DNA of 64,000 bases from GWE2-40-63 sp050179685 (lineage in GTDB: Bacteria > Bacteroidota > Bacteroidia > Bacteroidales > SZUA-534): positions 77,287-141,286 of the forward strand of contig JBFXEW010000008.1 of assembly GCA_050179685.1 (NCBI GenBank), read 5' to 3'. This document shows, one piece after another, positions 53,849-61,007 of this stretch. Each line of letters opens with the position of its first letter. Position 1 is the stretch's first letter. Below the pieces are notes generated by a model that had not been told where the DNA came from, searched no databases, and saw nothing but the letters and a program-made list of their open reading frames with translations. The position numbers and the translations under genes were made by a program.

Positions 53849-54724
53849 CTAAAGTACGTTTAACAATTGTTCTTTTATTTTTTCCAGCTCGTCTTTCATT
53901 TTAATGACCAGCTTCTGCATATCGGAATCGTTGGCTTTTGAACCCAGGGTATTGATTTCGCGGCCCATTTCCTGCGATATAAAACCCAGTTTTTTGCCTA
54001 CAGGTTCCTCTTTGTCCATATTCTTTAAAAAATACTCGCAATGATGCGCCAAACGAACCTTTTCTTCGGTCACATCGAGTTTTTCGAGATAAAAAATCAA
54101 TTCCTGTTCAAAGCGGTTCTCATCGAACTCATCGCTCTCCGACAGCTCTTTCAGGTTTTGGCGCAAACGCAGTTTAACACGCTCCATGCGCTCTTTTTCA
54201 AAGTCTTTCACCCGACTGAGCAAGTCAGCAATTTTTTCGATGCGGATGCGGATGTCTTTTTCCAGAGCGGCACCCTCCTGCCGACGGTATTTCATTACAT
54301 CGGCCAAAGCCTTTTCAATGCTTCCCAAAACAAGGGTCCATTCGCTTTCGTCAAGCTCTTCACGCTCGGTTTTTAGCGTATCGGGCATGCGCATTACTAT
54401 GGAAAGCAATTCGCCTTTGTCAGCTACGCCCAACTCGCCCGACAATGCCAGCAACTGCTGATAATAGGCTTTTACCAAATCGGTATTGATAACCGAATTG
54501 TTTTCGGTTCCCGATATTTCGGCATACATACTGAATTCAATCTTACCCCGTTCCAGGTGTTTCGAGATAAGGTTACGTACTTCGAGTTCTTTTTCGCGAT
54601 AATAACCGGGCATCCGCGAATTAACATCCAATTGCTTGCTGTTTAAACTTTTTATTTCGATGGTAAGTTTTTTGTTTGCCAGTTCGCAAACCGCCTTACC
54701 AAATCCTGTCATCGATACCAACAT
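53849..54724 (-). CDS. yicC: YicC/YloC-family endoribonuclease
   Basis: With the ATG at 54724 the protein has 291 residues and starts MLVSMTGFGKA, as family members do; the frame is open up to 54781 but a -7 promoter box lies in the extra part. Family features are LNSKQLDVNSRMPGYYREKE, an acidic middle region, and KKLGFISQEMGREINTLGSK. YicC-family proteins are endoribonucleases; the targets here are unknown. The gene is paired with gmk. Confidence 0.93.
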   Translation of the reverse strand: MLVSMTGFGKAVCELANKKLTIEIKSLNSKQLDVNSRMPGYYREKELEVRNLISKHLERGKIEFSMYAEISGTENNSVINTDLVKAYYQQLLALSGELGVADKGELLSIVMRMPDTLKTEREELDESEWTLVLGSIEKALADVMKYRRQEGAALEKDIRIRIEKIADLLSRVKDFEKERMERVKLRLRQNLKELSESDEFDENRFEQELIFYLEKLDVTEEKVRLAHHCEYFLKNMDKEEPVGKKLGFISQEMGREINTLGSKANDSDMQKLVIKMKDELEKIKEQLLNVL

Positions 54725-54743
54725 AATGATTACTTTAGTTGGG

Positions 54744-54751
54744 CAAATGTA
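54744..54751 (-). promoter_or_regulatory. Predicted -7 box of yicC-gmk
   Basis: TACATTTG on the minus strand matches TAnnTTTG exactly, 20 bases upstream of the ATG at 54724. Confidence 0.5.
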
Positions 54752-54945
54752 AGAAAAAATGCGGTTAATGGGATAGGACAATAATTGTTCATTGGTGTTT
54801 GAATATAGAACTTAGAGGTTAGAGTTTAGAAATTAGACTTAAGACGTGAGACCTTAGACACTAGACTTAAGACATGAGACCTAAGACAAAAGACTTAAGA
54901 CATGAGAATACGGAAACTGGTGGCTGGTGACTGGATGCTGGTTAA

Positions 54946-55123
54946 TAACGTGAGTTCGATGTAAAAAAACAGAATGAAAATTATTTAAAAAGAAATTGAA
55001 TTCACCCCTAAAGTCTCTGCCGGGGCGGAACACATTTACCAAATTATTTTATTTCCTAAGATGGGGCTGTCCCCCTTTGAAGGGGGTTAGGGGGATGAAT
55101 ATTCTTATGTTGAACTCACGTTA
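54946..55123. repeat. TIR-bearing 178-bp element, copy B
   Basis: Perfect terminal inverted repeats TAACGTGAGTTC / GAACTCACGTTA. The interior is shared with copies A and C. It encodes no protein. Looks like a MITE. Confidence 0.8.
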
Positions 55124-55329
55124 ATAGTTTACTGAGAATAGAATTTAAATTAAAGCCCTTGACGCCAGACTGGTTACTGAAGACTGGTTACTGGAATACT
55201 GAATCACAGAATCACTGGATTGCAGAACTTAGATGCCAGACCCAAGACTTCGCTGTTCACTATTCACTATTAATTTTTCACTTTTCACTATTATTGAACC
55301 ATTAAGGCATTAAGAGAAGTTAAGCCTTT

Positions 55330-55414
55330 TTATTGCCACGAAGGCACCAAGGCTCAAAGTTCCACGAACCAGCTTGGTGTTTTTCTTTGTGATTTAGTGT
55401 CTTGGTGGCAAAAC
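55330..55414. repeat. Palindromic CCACGAAGGCACCAAGG repeat
   Basis: TTGCCACGAAGGCACCAAGG and (reverse) TTTGCCACCAAGACACTAAA are imperfect inverted repeats with about 40 bases between the arms. A similar, smaller palindrome is at 59894-59953 and a similar pair bounds the GxxExxY gene (57180-57640). Confidence 0.55.
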
Positions 55415-55504
55415 GATACAGACTTAAGACTCCAGACAAAACGGAGCACGGAAAACGGAGTAAGGAGAACGAAAACTGGTTGCTGGTTTCTGGATGCTGG
55501 TTAA

Positions 55505-55679
55505 TAACGTGAGTTCGATGTAAAAAAACAGAATGAAAATTATTTAAAAAGAAATTGAATTCACCCCTAAAGTCACCTCAAGGGGACACATTTTCCAAAT
55601 TATTTTATTTCCTAAGATGGGGCTGTCCCCCTTTGAAGGGGGTTAGGGGGATGAATATTCTTATGTTGAACTCACGTTA
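55505..55679. repeat. TIR-bearing 175-bp element, copy C
   Basis: Same ends and interior as copy B, in the same orientation. It differs mainly at agtcacctcaaggggacac, where copy B has agtctctgccggggcggaac. Confidence 0.8.
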
Positions 55680-55842
55680 ATAGTTTACTGAGAATAGAAT
55701 TTAAATTAAAGCCCTTGACGCCAGACTTGTTACTGTAGACTGGTTACTGGTTACTGGAATACTGAATCACTGGATGCAGAATTAGACGCCAGACTTAGGA
55801 CTCCAGAGTAAAGACAAAAACAAAGTATGGAGCGTGGAACTA

Positions 55843-57168
55843 CTAACTCTTTACTTTTGGTAGTGTTTCGCCAGCCCAGTGTTTTTTTAGCACCGATTTT
55901 AAGGGATTAAATAAACGAACAATCAACGGCAAATTGTCTGTAATAATTTCAGCTGTGCCCTGCATTTTTTGTGTGAAAGGAAGCACAAATCCATAGTTGG
56001 TAATTAAAGTGTCGGGCAGTTGTATTTCAACCACATAGTATTGCTCGGCCGGCACCAACGAAACACTCGAAACCTGTGCATGGACCATACCAAATTCCTG
56101 ATGCGGAAAACTTCCGAACTTCAGGTTTACGGCCTGTCCGCTACGAACTTTTCCGGCTCCCTGAACCGGAAGGGTTACCCGGCCAATAATGCGCGATTCC
56201 TGCAAAGGGATAATGGTAAAGACTTCCTGTCCGCTTTGAATCATCTGGTTCCGGGTCCATATTTTATTAAAGGCCACAATGCCATCCATCGGCGACAGTA
56301 AAACAAAAGTGTCGAACCAGGAATTCAATTCGCTTTCGAGGTTTTGTCCCAACTGCTGCAAATAATTGTATAACGACTGTTCCTGATTTATCTTTTCCAG
56401 TTTATAATCGGTTAGCTGCTGCCTGAGTTCCTGCATCTGCATGCGGGCATTCACGGCAGCCGAACGCGTGTTTCCGAGTGCCAATCCCTGCTGAATAAAT
56501 TCTTTTCGGGCATTCTCAAATTCGGCTAAAGACAACACCTCTTTTCGATAAAGTGAGGAATCGCGTACAAACTTGTTTGCAGCCAGTTCATATTCCTGCT
56601 CTTTTAATACAACCTGCTGTTCAGCCAGAGCTATAAAACGCTGCAATTCGATGCTTTTTTGTTCCAGCGCCTGAATTTTTGCCCCCAACGCATCCAATTG
56701 TCGGAACTGGTAATAATCGGTGGCCCCTTTTAAAAAGGCCGCATAAGAATTTTGAATGGAACCCAACTGCAAGGTGTCGGGAAAATTTGCTAGCAGACCG
56801 GTATCGGCAAATGCCGGTTCTGAAGTTTTTAGTTGCTGACTCAAGTAATTTACATGAGAATAATTGGCCGGGTTTTTTATCACACCCAACACAGTATTAA
56901 CAGCAACCTGCTGCGAATCGACAACAAAAAGACTGGTAAGGTTACCACTTGCTTTGGCCGTTACCGCAGCAGGTGCATTGTGACTGATAACTTCAACCGG
57001 AGCTGACAAAATATCGGGATATTTAAAAAAGAAACTCCCTACAAACAAGACCAGCACCACGCTAAGTATCACCGTAACCCCGTAGCGAATAATCCGCGAA
57101 GGGATATGCCCCAGGATTTCCTGAACCTCCTCGGAGCGTAATTCAATATTATTTACTTCTTCAGTCAT
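55843..57168 (-). CDS. HlyD-type membrane fusion protein of the peptide exporter
   Basis: A 441-residue adaptor with a cytoplasmic N-tail, one membrane helix (about 32-52), a biotinyl-lipoyl-like half (APAAVTAKASGNLTSLFVVD), a coiled-coil hairpin (about 155-275), and the second lipoyl half and beta-barrel (LLSPMDGIVAFNKIW, IIGRVTLPVQGAGKVRSGQA). It belongs to the bacteriocin-secretion HlyD group and should pair with the C39 ABC transporter upstream on the same strand and an outer-membrane channel not encoded here. A GxxExxY gene separates the two. Confidence 0.9.
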   Translation of the reverse strand: MTEEVNNIELRSEEVQEILGHIPSRIIRYGVTVILSVVLVLFVGSFFFKYPDILSAPVEVISHNAPAAVTAKASGNLTSLFVVDSQQVAVNTVLGVIKNPANYSHVNYLSQQLKTSEPAFADTGLLANFPDTLQLGSIQNSYAAFLKGATDYYQFRQLDALGAKIQALEQKSIELQRFIALAEQQVVLKEQEYELAANKFVRDSSLYRKEVLSLAEFENARKEFIQQGLALGNTRSAAVNARMQMQELRQQLTDYKLEKINQEQSLYNYLQQLGQNLESELNSWFDTFVLLSPMDGIVAFNKIWTRNQMIQSGQEVFTIIPLQESRIIGRVTLPVQGAGKVRSGQAVNLKFGSFPHQEFGMVHAQVSSVSLVPAEQYYVVEIQLPDTLITNYGFVLPFTQKMQGTAEIITDNLPLIVRLFNPLKSVLKKHWAGETLPKVKS

Positions 57169-57179
57169 TTTTAATTATT

Positions 57180-57640
57180 TCACAGAGATCCACTGAGAAC
57201 CTCAAAGTTACTCAGAGAATATACCTACGAATCCCATCTTTTAAAATTTTAACATGAAAATTAATCAATAAACCTAAAGGATAATTTCCTAATCTTAAAT
57301 AGGATAATATCTGGGCCTGATGTACATCGGTAAATGCCTCAACGGTTTTTAATTCAACAACAACTTTATCTTCAACCAATAAATCGATTCGATACCCATG
57401 ATCAAGCTTTACTTCTTTATAAATGATAGGCAAAGCAACTTCTTTTTCAACTTTCAAATCAGCTTCTTTCAACTCATAAATTAAACATTCCTGATAAGCC
57501 GACTCAAGCAATCCAGGGCCTAGTTGCTTATGTACCTCAATGGCTTTACCTATTATTATATTTGTAATCTGATTTATTTCCATGAATGAACTTTGAGATT
57601 CTCCGTGTCTTCTTTGTGCAACTCTGTGTAACAAAAATAT
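57180..57640. mobile_element. Inverted-repeat-bounded unit carrying the GxxExxY gene
   Basis: The left edge reads TTCACAGAGATCCACTGAGA then ACCTCAAAGTT. The right edge, reverse-complemented, reads CACAGAGTTGCACAAAGAA then GACACGGAGAATCTCAAAGTT. These are imperfect inverted repeats of about 35-40 bases. They bound a single gene that lies between two genes normally next to each other. A mobile unit is inferred. Confidence 0.5.
57212..57583 (-). CDS. GxxExxY protein (PDDEXK_3 nuclease-like)
   Basis: A 123-residue protein starting at the ATG at 57583 (MEINQITNIIIGKAIEVH); the longer frame from 57634 reaches into the flanking repeat. The family motif G-x-x-E-x-x-Y is GLLESAY. HGYRIDLLVEDKVVVELK has the Asp and Glu-x-Lys of the PD-(D/E)XK nuclease fold. 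Function is not established. It is common in Bacteroidota in scattered places, often with flanking CACAGAG-type repeats, as here. Its place between the exporter and its adaptor suggests insertion into an existing operon. Confidence 0.85.
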   Translation of the reverse strand: MEINQITNIIIGKAIEVHKQLGPGLLESAYQECLIYELKEADLKVEKEVALPIIYKEVKLDHGYRIDLLVEDKVVVELKTVEAFTDVHQAQILSYLRLGNYPLGLLINFHVKILKDGIRRYIL

Positions 57641-57643
57641 GAA

Positions 57644-59878
57644 TTAATTCCCCAGTTCCAGTTGGTTTTTTACCAGTTCGTAATACTTCCCTTTTAAGGC
57701 GGCCAGTTCTTTATGGGTTCCGGTTTCCACAATTTTGCCTTTATCGAGCACCACAATCTGGTCGGCATTTTTAACCGTGCTTAGCCGATGCGCCACAACC
57801 ACCACCGTGCGCCCTTTAAAAAACTCGTTCAGGTTTTCCATAATCACTTTTTCGTTGTTGGCATCGAGGGCGTTGGTGGCTTCGTCTAGAAAGATATAAT
57901 CGGGATTTTTATACACCGCCCGGGCAATTAACATGCGCTGTTTCTGCCCCTGACTGATGCCGCTTCCCTCCTGCCCGATTTTGGTATTGTAAGCTAAAGG
58001 CAGCTCCTCAACAAAGCTTTGAATGTTTGCTACTTTAACCGCTTCGAATAGTTTCTGCCTATCGACCGACTCGTCGCTTACCGCGATGTTGTTGGCAATG
58101 GTATCGGAAAAAATATAACCATCCTGCATCACCACCCCACACTTTTCGCGCCACATACGCTGACTGAAATTCTCGAGTCCGGTTTTGCCGATATAGATTT
58201 TTCCTTCGACAGGCGGATAAAAGCCCAGCAACAATTTTATCAGCGTGGTTTTTCCACTTCCGCTGGCTCCCACAATGGCGGTTACTTTGTTTTGGGGAAT
58301 GGTCAGGTTAATGGCATCGAGTACTTTGGGTGAATGGGGCCCTTCATACTGAAAGTCGAGATTCTCGATATTTATGTCTTTTTGCTCGGGTAAATCGCTG
58401 AGTTTGGGATGATCCATATCTTCTTCATCGGGCTTTTCGTGAATCTCGCCCAGGCGTTCCAGACTTATTTTTGCATCCTGCATGCTTTGTAAAAAGGTAA
58501 TCATTTGGGCAATCGGGCTGTTCAATTGCCCGGTAATGTATTGCACGGCCATCATCATACCCAGCGTCATATCGCCTTTAATTACCGAGGTGGCGGCCAC
58601 AATGGTGATTAAAATATTTTTACCTTCGTTAAAGAAAACCGAACCCGCCTGTTGGTATTGACTTAAAGCCAATCCCTTTACGCTGACCTTAAACAAACGG
58701 GCCTGTATGCGCTCCCACTCCCAGCGTTTTTGTTTCTCGCAGTTGTTCAGTTTTATTTCCTGCATTCCGGTTATCAGCTGGAAGAGGTTGCTCTGGTTGT
58801 CGGCACTTTGCTGGAAGCGCTTGTAATCGAGCTCGCGCCGTTTCTTCATAAAAAGCAATATCCATAAGATATAAAAGACCGAACCCACCAGAAAAATAAA
58901 GAAGATGTTCCAACTGTAAAAAGCCAGTACCGCGCCAAAGACCACCAGGTTAAAAAACGAAAAGAGGATGTTCAACGTTTCGGAAGTCAGGAAATTCTCA
59001 ATGCGACGATGGTCGCCAATGCGTTGCATCAGGTCGCCAATTAGCTTGGTATCGAAAAAACCCACGGGGAGCTTCATCAACTTTATCAGGAAATCGGAAA
59101 TTAACGAAATATTGATGCGGGTACTGATGTGCAGCAGAATCCAGCCGCGGATAAAGTCGGTAGCCATGCGGGCAATAAAAAGCACCAGCTGGGCAATTAA
59201 AACCAGGTAAACAAAATTCAGGTTTTGGGTGCCAATCCCCACATCGACTACGCTTTGCGTTAAAAAAGGGAAAATAAGTTGCAGTAAACTCCCCAGCAAC
59301 ATGCCTAAAGCCAGTTGCACCAAAAACTTTTTATGCGGACGTAAATATTGCAGCAAAAAGGCAAAGGAACTCCGTTTATGTTCATCGCCTTTGCTCTCGT
59401 AAAAGGCAGGTGTGGGCTCCAGTAAAAGGGCTACGCCTAAGTCTTCGCCTTCTTGTTTGGTGGTAGCCCAATGCTTTTTAAATTCGTCGCCCGTGTAAGT
59501 AACCAGTCCGTGTGCCGGATCGGATACGTAAACTTTGTACTGATTCACCGGGTGACCTGGAGTCAACCGGTGAATACCCGGATTAACTTTCTTAATTTTA
59601 TAAACCACAACAAAATGGCTTTGCTTCCAATGCGCAATAAAGGGAACGGGGTTTTCTTCAGCCAACTTCTCCAGGCTGGCTTTTACGCCCATGGTTCGGA
59701 AGCCAATAGCCTCAGCCGCATCGGAAATTCCCAACATGCTAACTCCGGCACGGGTAATATAGCTTTTGGTCCGCAGGTTTTGCAGCGAATATTTTTTGCC
59801 ATAAAACTCAGCCACCATTTTTAAGCAGGTGGGGCCGCAGTCCATAGCATCGAGTTGTTTATAAAAAGGGAATTTCAA
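57644..59878 (-). CDS. C39-peptidase ABC exporter (PCAT)
   Basis: A 744-residue peptidase-containing ABC transporter that cuts a leader after a Gly-Gly and exports the rest. Residues 1-140 are the C39 peptidase: Cys14 in MDCGPTC, Gln8, His88 in SHFVVVY, and Asp120 in SDPAHG. Residues about 165-440 form six membrane helices. The ATPase domain (about 505-744) has Walker A GASGSGKTT at 537-545, signature GSGISQGQKQRM, Walker B YIFLDEATNALD and the His switch VVAHRLST. It is downstream of two GG-leader peptide genes and should be their exporter. Confidence 0.95.
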   Translation of the reverse strand: MKFPFYKQLDAMDCGPTCLKMVAEFYGKKYSLQNLRTKSYITRAGVSMLGISDAAEAIGFRTMGVKASLEKLAEENPVPFIAHWKQSHFVVVYKIKKVNPGIHRLTPGHPVNQYKVYVSDPAHGLVTYTGDEFKKHWATTKQEGEDLGVALLLEPTPAFYESKGDEHKRSSFAFLLQYLRPHKKFLVQLALGMLLGSLLQLIFPFLTQSVVDVGIGTQNLNFVYLVLIAQLVLFIARMATDFIRGWILLHISTRINISLISDFLIKLMKLPVGFFDTKLIGDLMQRIGDHRRIENFLTSETLNILFSFFNLVVFGAVLAFYSWNIFFIFLVGSVFYILWILLFMKKRRELDYKRFQQSADNQSNLFQLITGMQEIKLNNCEKQKRWEWERIQARLFKVSVKGLALSQYQQAGSVFFNEGKNILITIVAATSVIKGDMTLGMMMAVQYITGQLNSPIAQMITFLQSMQDAKISLERLGEIHEKPDEEDMDHPKLSDLPEQKDINIENLDFQYEGPHSPKVLDAINLTIPQNKVTAIVGASGSGKTTLIKLLLGFYPPVEGKIYIGKTGLENFSQRMWREKCGVVMQDGYIFSDTIANNIAVSDESVDRQKLFEAVKVANIQSFVEELPLAYNTKIGQEGSGISQGQKQRMLIARAVYKNPDYIFLDEATNALDANNEKVIMENLNEFFKGRTVVVVAHRLSTVKNADQIVVLDKGKIVETGTHKELAALKGKYYELVKNQLELGN

Positions 59879-59893
59879 TATTTTAGTTGTTTT

Positions 59894-59953
59894 TCACCGC
59901 AAAGGCACAAGGACACAATATATAATACTTAGCGCCTTTAAGCCTTAGCGGTT
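59894..59953. repeat. Short palindrome of the CGCAAAGGCAC type
   Basis: CACCGCAAAGGCACAAGG and, reversed, ACCGCTAAGGCTTAAAGG lie on either side of a short AT-rich centre. Similar in pattern to 55330-55414. It is upstream of the exporter gene. Confidence 0.45.
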
Positions 59954-60015
59954 ATCTTCGTTCGTGGGATAAATATAAGGATAATTTAAGTTGTGGAAAT
60001 GTTTTTTTTATGTTC

Positions 60016-60280
60016 CTACCATGCTTCGACGGTTATGTAACCTTCTTCTCCTTTCCATTTGGCTATGTAGGGGTTATATGGGCATTTAGCAGGTTGTGAA
60101 TAAATATCTTTTGGGTCTTTTATAAAAGCACGGCAATCCATACACATATAGCGGAATTCGCAATCCTGACAAACTTTTATATCATCTTTTTTAATATGCC
60201 AAAGTTTTTGAAATTCCTGGGATTGCATAACCTCCTTTAAATTCATTAATTTTCTCAAGATCAGTTGTATTTAAATTAGT
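60016..60280 (-). pseudogene. Remnant of a SPASM-domain peptide maturase (grasp-with-spasm type)
   Basis: The minus strand from 60246 codes about 76 residues matching the end of SPASM-domain maturases of grasp-with-spasm RiPP systems: CQDCEFRYMCMDCRAF, then CPYNPYIAKWKGEEGY. The ATG codons at 60246 and 60228 are possible starts, but the radical-SAM core is absent. Upstream, another frame reads FYTNLNTTDLEKINEF and would continue into this frame if one base of gaatttaaaggagg were missing; I take this as a frameshift. So this is a truncated, broken gene. The start of a working small protein at 60228 (AAAGGAGG-tt-ATG) cannot be excluded. Confidence 0.65.
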
Positions 60281-60282
60281 GT

Positions 60283-60331
60283 AAAAAGCCATTGGCCTAG
60301 TAACAAAAAGTATGTTTAAAATGCCAATGGC
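60283..60331 (-). terminator. Intrinsic terminator after the peptide precursor genes
   Basis: On the minus strand GCCATTGGC and GCCAATGGC pair perfectly around a 26-base loop and are followed directly by TTTTT. It lies 25 bases after the stop of the second precursor gene and before the maturase remnant and exporter. Confidence 0.75.
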
Positions 60332-60355
60332 TTAAAGAAATTGCTTTAAGATAGA

Positions 60356-60523
60356 TTATGGTTCCATCTCTGGTGGTAACTGAACACAATACAATCCATT
60401 ACAATAATCCCAGGGATTATTACATGGTTTACCATCACCACAATATTCTTTTCCTCCTTTTAAAAATAGTTGTTCTTTTTTGCTAAGCACCTTAGCACCT
60501 TTTAAATCTTTTAAATTTTTCAT
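60356..60523 (-). CDS. GG-leader four-cysteine secreted peptide precursor 1
   Basis: A 55-codon gene that I found by translating the gap. The leader MKNLKDLKGAKVLSKKEQ continues LFLKGG, ending in the Gly23-Gly24 cut site used by C39 exporters, and has the LKGAKVLSKKEQ...KGG form of Bacteroidales natural-product precursors. The 31-residue core KEYCGDGKPCNNPWDYCNGL then YCVQLPPEMEP has four cysteines (28, 34, 41, 46; spacing x5, x6, x4), enough for two disulfides. It follows precursor 2 on the same strand and precedes the terminator. No bactericidal or signalling role can be read from sequence. Confidence 0.88.
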   Translation of the reverse strand: MKNLKDLKGAKVLSKKEQLFLKGGKEYCGDGKPCNNPWDYCNGLYCVQLPPEMEP

Positions 60524-60549
60524 AACGTGTAATTTTTAGTTTTACAAAT

Positions 60550-60571
60550 CCTTGAAAATTAACCGTCAAGG
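60550..60571 (-). promoter_or_regulatory. Leader hairpin of precursor 1
   Basis: CCTTGA and TCAAGG pair around a ten-base loop, 27 bases upstream of the ATG. Precursor 2 has a similar hairpin at the same distance. Confidence 0.5.
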
Positions 60572-60759
60572 TTCGGTTATCCTTCGCGAAAGAATATTTT
60601 AATTTACAATCCTACTGATTAACAATCTTTCATTTTGGCATTTATGCCTTTGGAATTCAGTAAAATACAGCAAATCGAGCATTCTGTATTCTTTAAGAAG
60701 AATGCTTTCATTAACTAATGGAAAGTTTTAAGGACTAGCAATTCCTTTCACTCATTTTA

Positions 60760-60936
60760 TTAGTCTCCGGTATACCAACCTGGAGGTGATAAAAAACAGA
60801 CGTGAAGAAGTGGAGTGCAATCCCAGCCTTTAGGACATGGCCCATATAAACATGAAAGGGCCTCTCCTCCTTTTAAAACTTGTTGTTCTTTTCTGCTAAG
60901 TACCTTAGCACCTTTTAAATCTTTAAGCTTTTTCAT
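60760..60936 (-). CDS. GG-leader four-cysteine secreted peptide precursor 2
   Basis: A 58-codon gene, also found by translating the gap. The leader MKKLKDLKGAKVLSRKEQ continues QVLKGG and is almost the same as that of precursor 1. The 34-residue core starts EALSCLYGPCPKGWDCTPLL, then HVCFLSPPGWYTGD. It has four cysteines (29, 34, 40, 47; spacing x4, x5, x6), a different spacing from precursor 1, so the cores have diverged while the leaders are kept. It is just downstream of the VKOR-thioredoxin gene, 71 bases after its stop. Confidence 0.88.
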   Translation of the reverse strand: MKKLKDLKGAKVLSRKEQQVLKGGEALSCLYGPCPKGWDCTPLLHVCFLSPPGWYTGD

Positions 60937-60962
60937 AATGTAAAAATTTAAATTTCTATTAT

Positions 60963-60985
60963 CCCTGAACTTATGCCGGTTAGGG
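60963..60985 (-). promoter_or_regulatory. Leader hairpin of precursor 2
   Basis: GTTAGGG and CCCTGAAC (as read on the plus strand from the right) pair with one bulged base. It starts 27 bases upstream of the ATG, the same distance as in precursor 1, and both hairpins are preceded on the minus strand by CCGAACC. Confidence 0.5.
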
Positions 60986-61007
60986 TTCGGCTTGAGGTTT
61001 GCTTTTT

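Larger units (their letters stand above)
54800..55840. repeat. Repetitive gene-free tract with ACTGG/AGACTT satellites
   Basis: The gap from 54725 to 55842 has no gene. It begins with agac-type short repeats (gacttaagacatgagacctaagac), then holds two larger copies of a block that starts ctggatgctggttaa, contains the TIR-bearing element and continues gtttactgagaatagaattt...gacgccagact...actgg (about 54935-55200 and 55490-55770). Between them are 55330-55414 (palindrome, separate entry) and short direct repeats. Confidence 0.75.

Noticed and set aside
54725..54781. Longer YicC start
   Set aside because: A TAnnTTTG promoter box lies inside the extension, and family members begin at MTGFG.
60191..60292. 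A 33-codon frame with a Gly-Gly (LEKINEFKGG) as a third precursor peptide
   Set aside because: Its ATG lies in the stem of the terminator, it lacks the LKGAKVLS leader form, and the part before GG reads naturally into the SPASM maturase remnant if one base is removed. The GG is an out-of-frame reading of aaaggagg.
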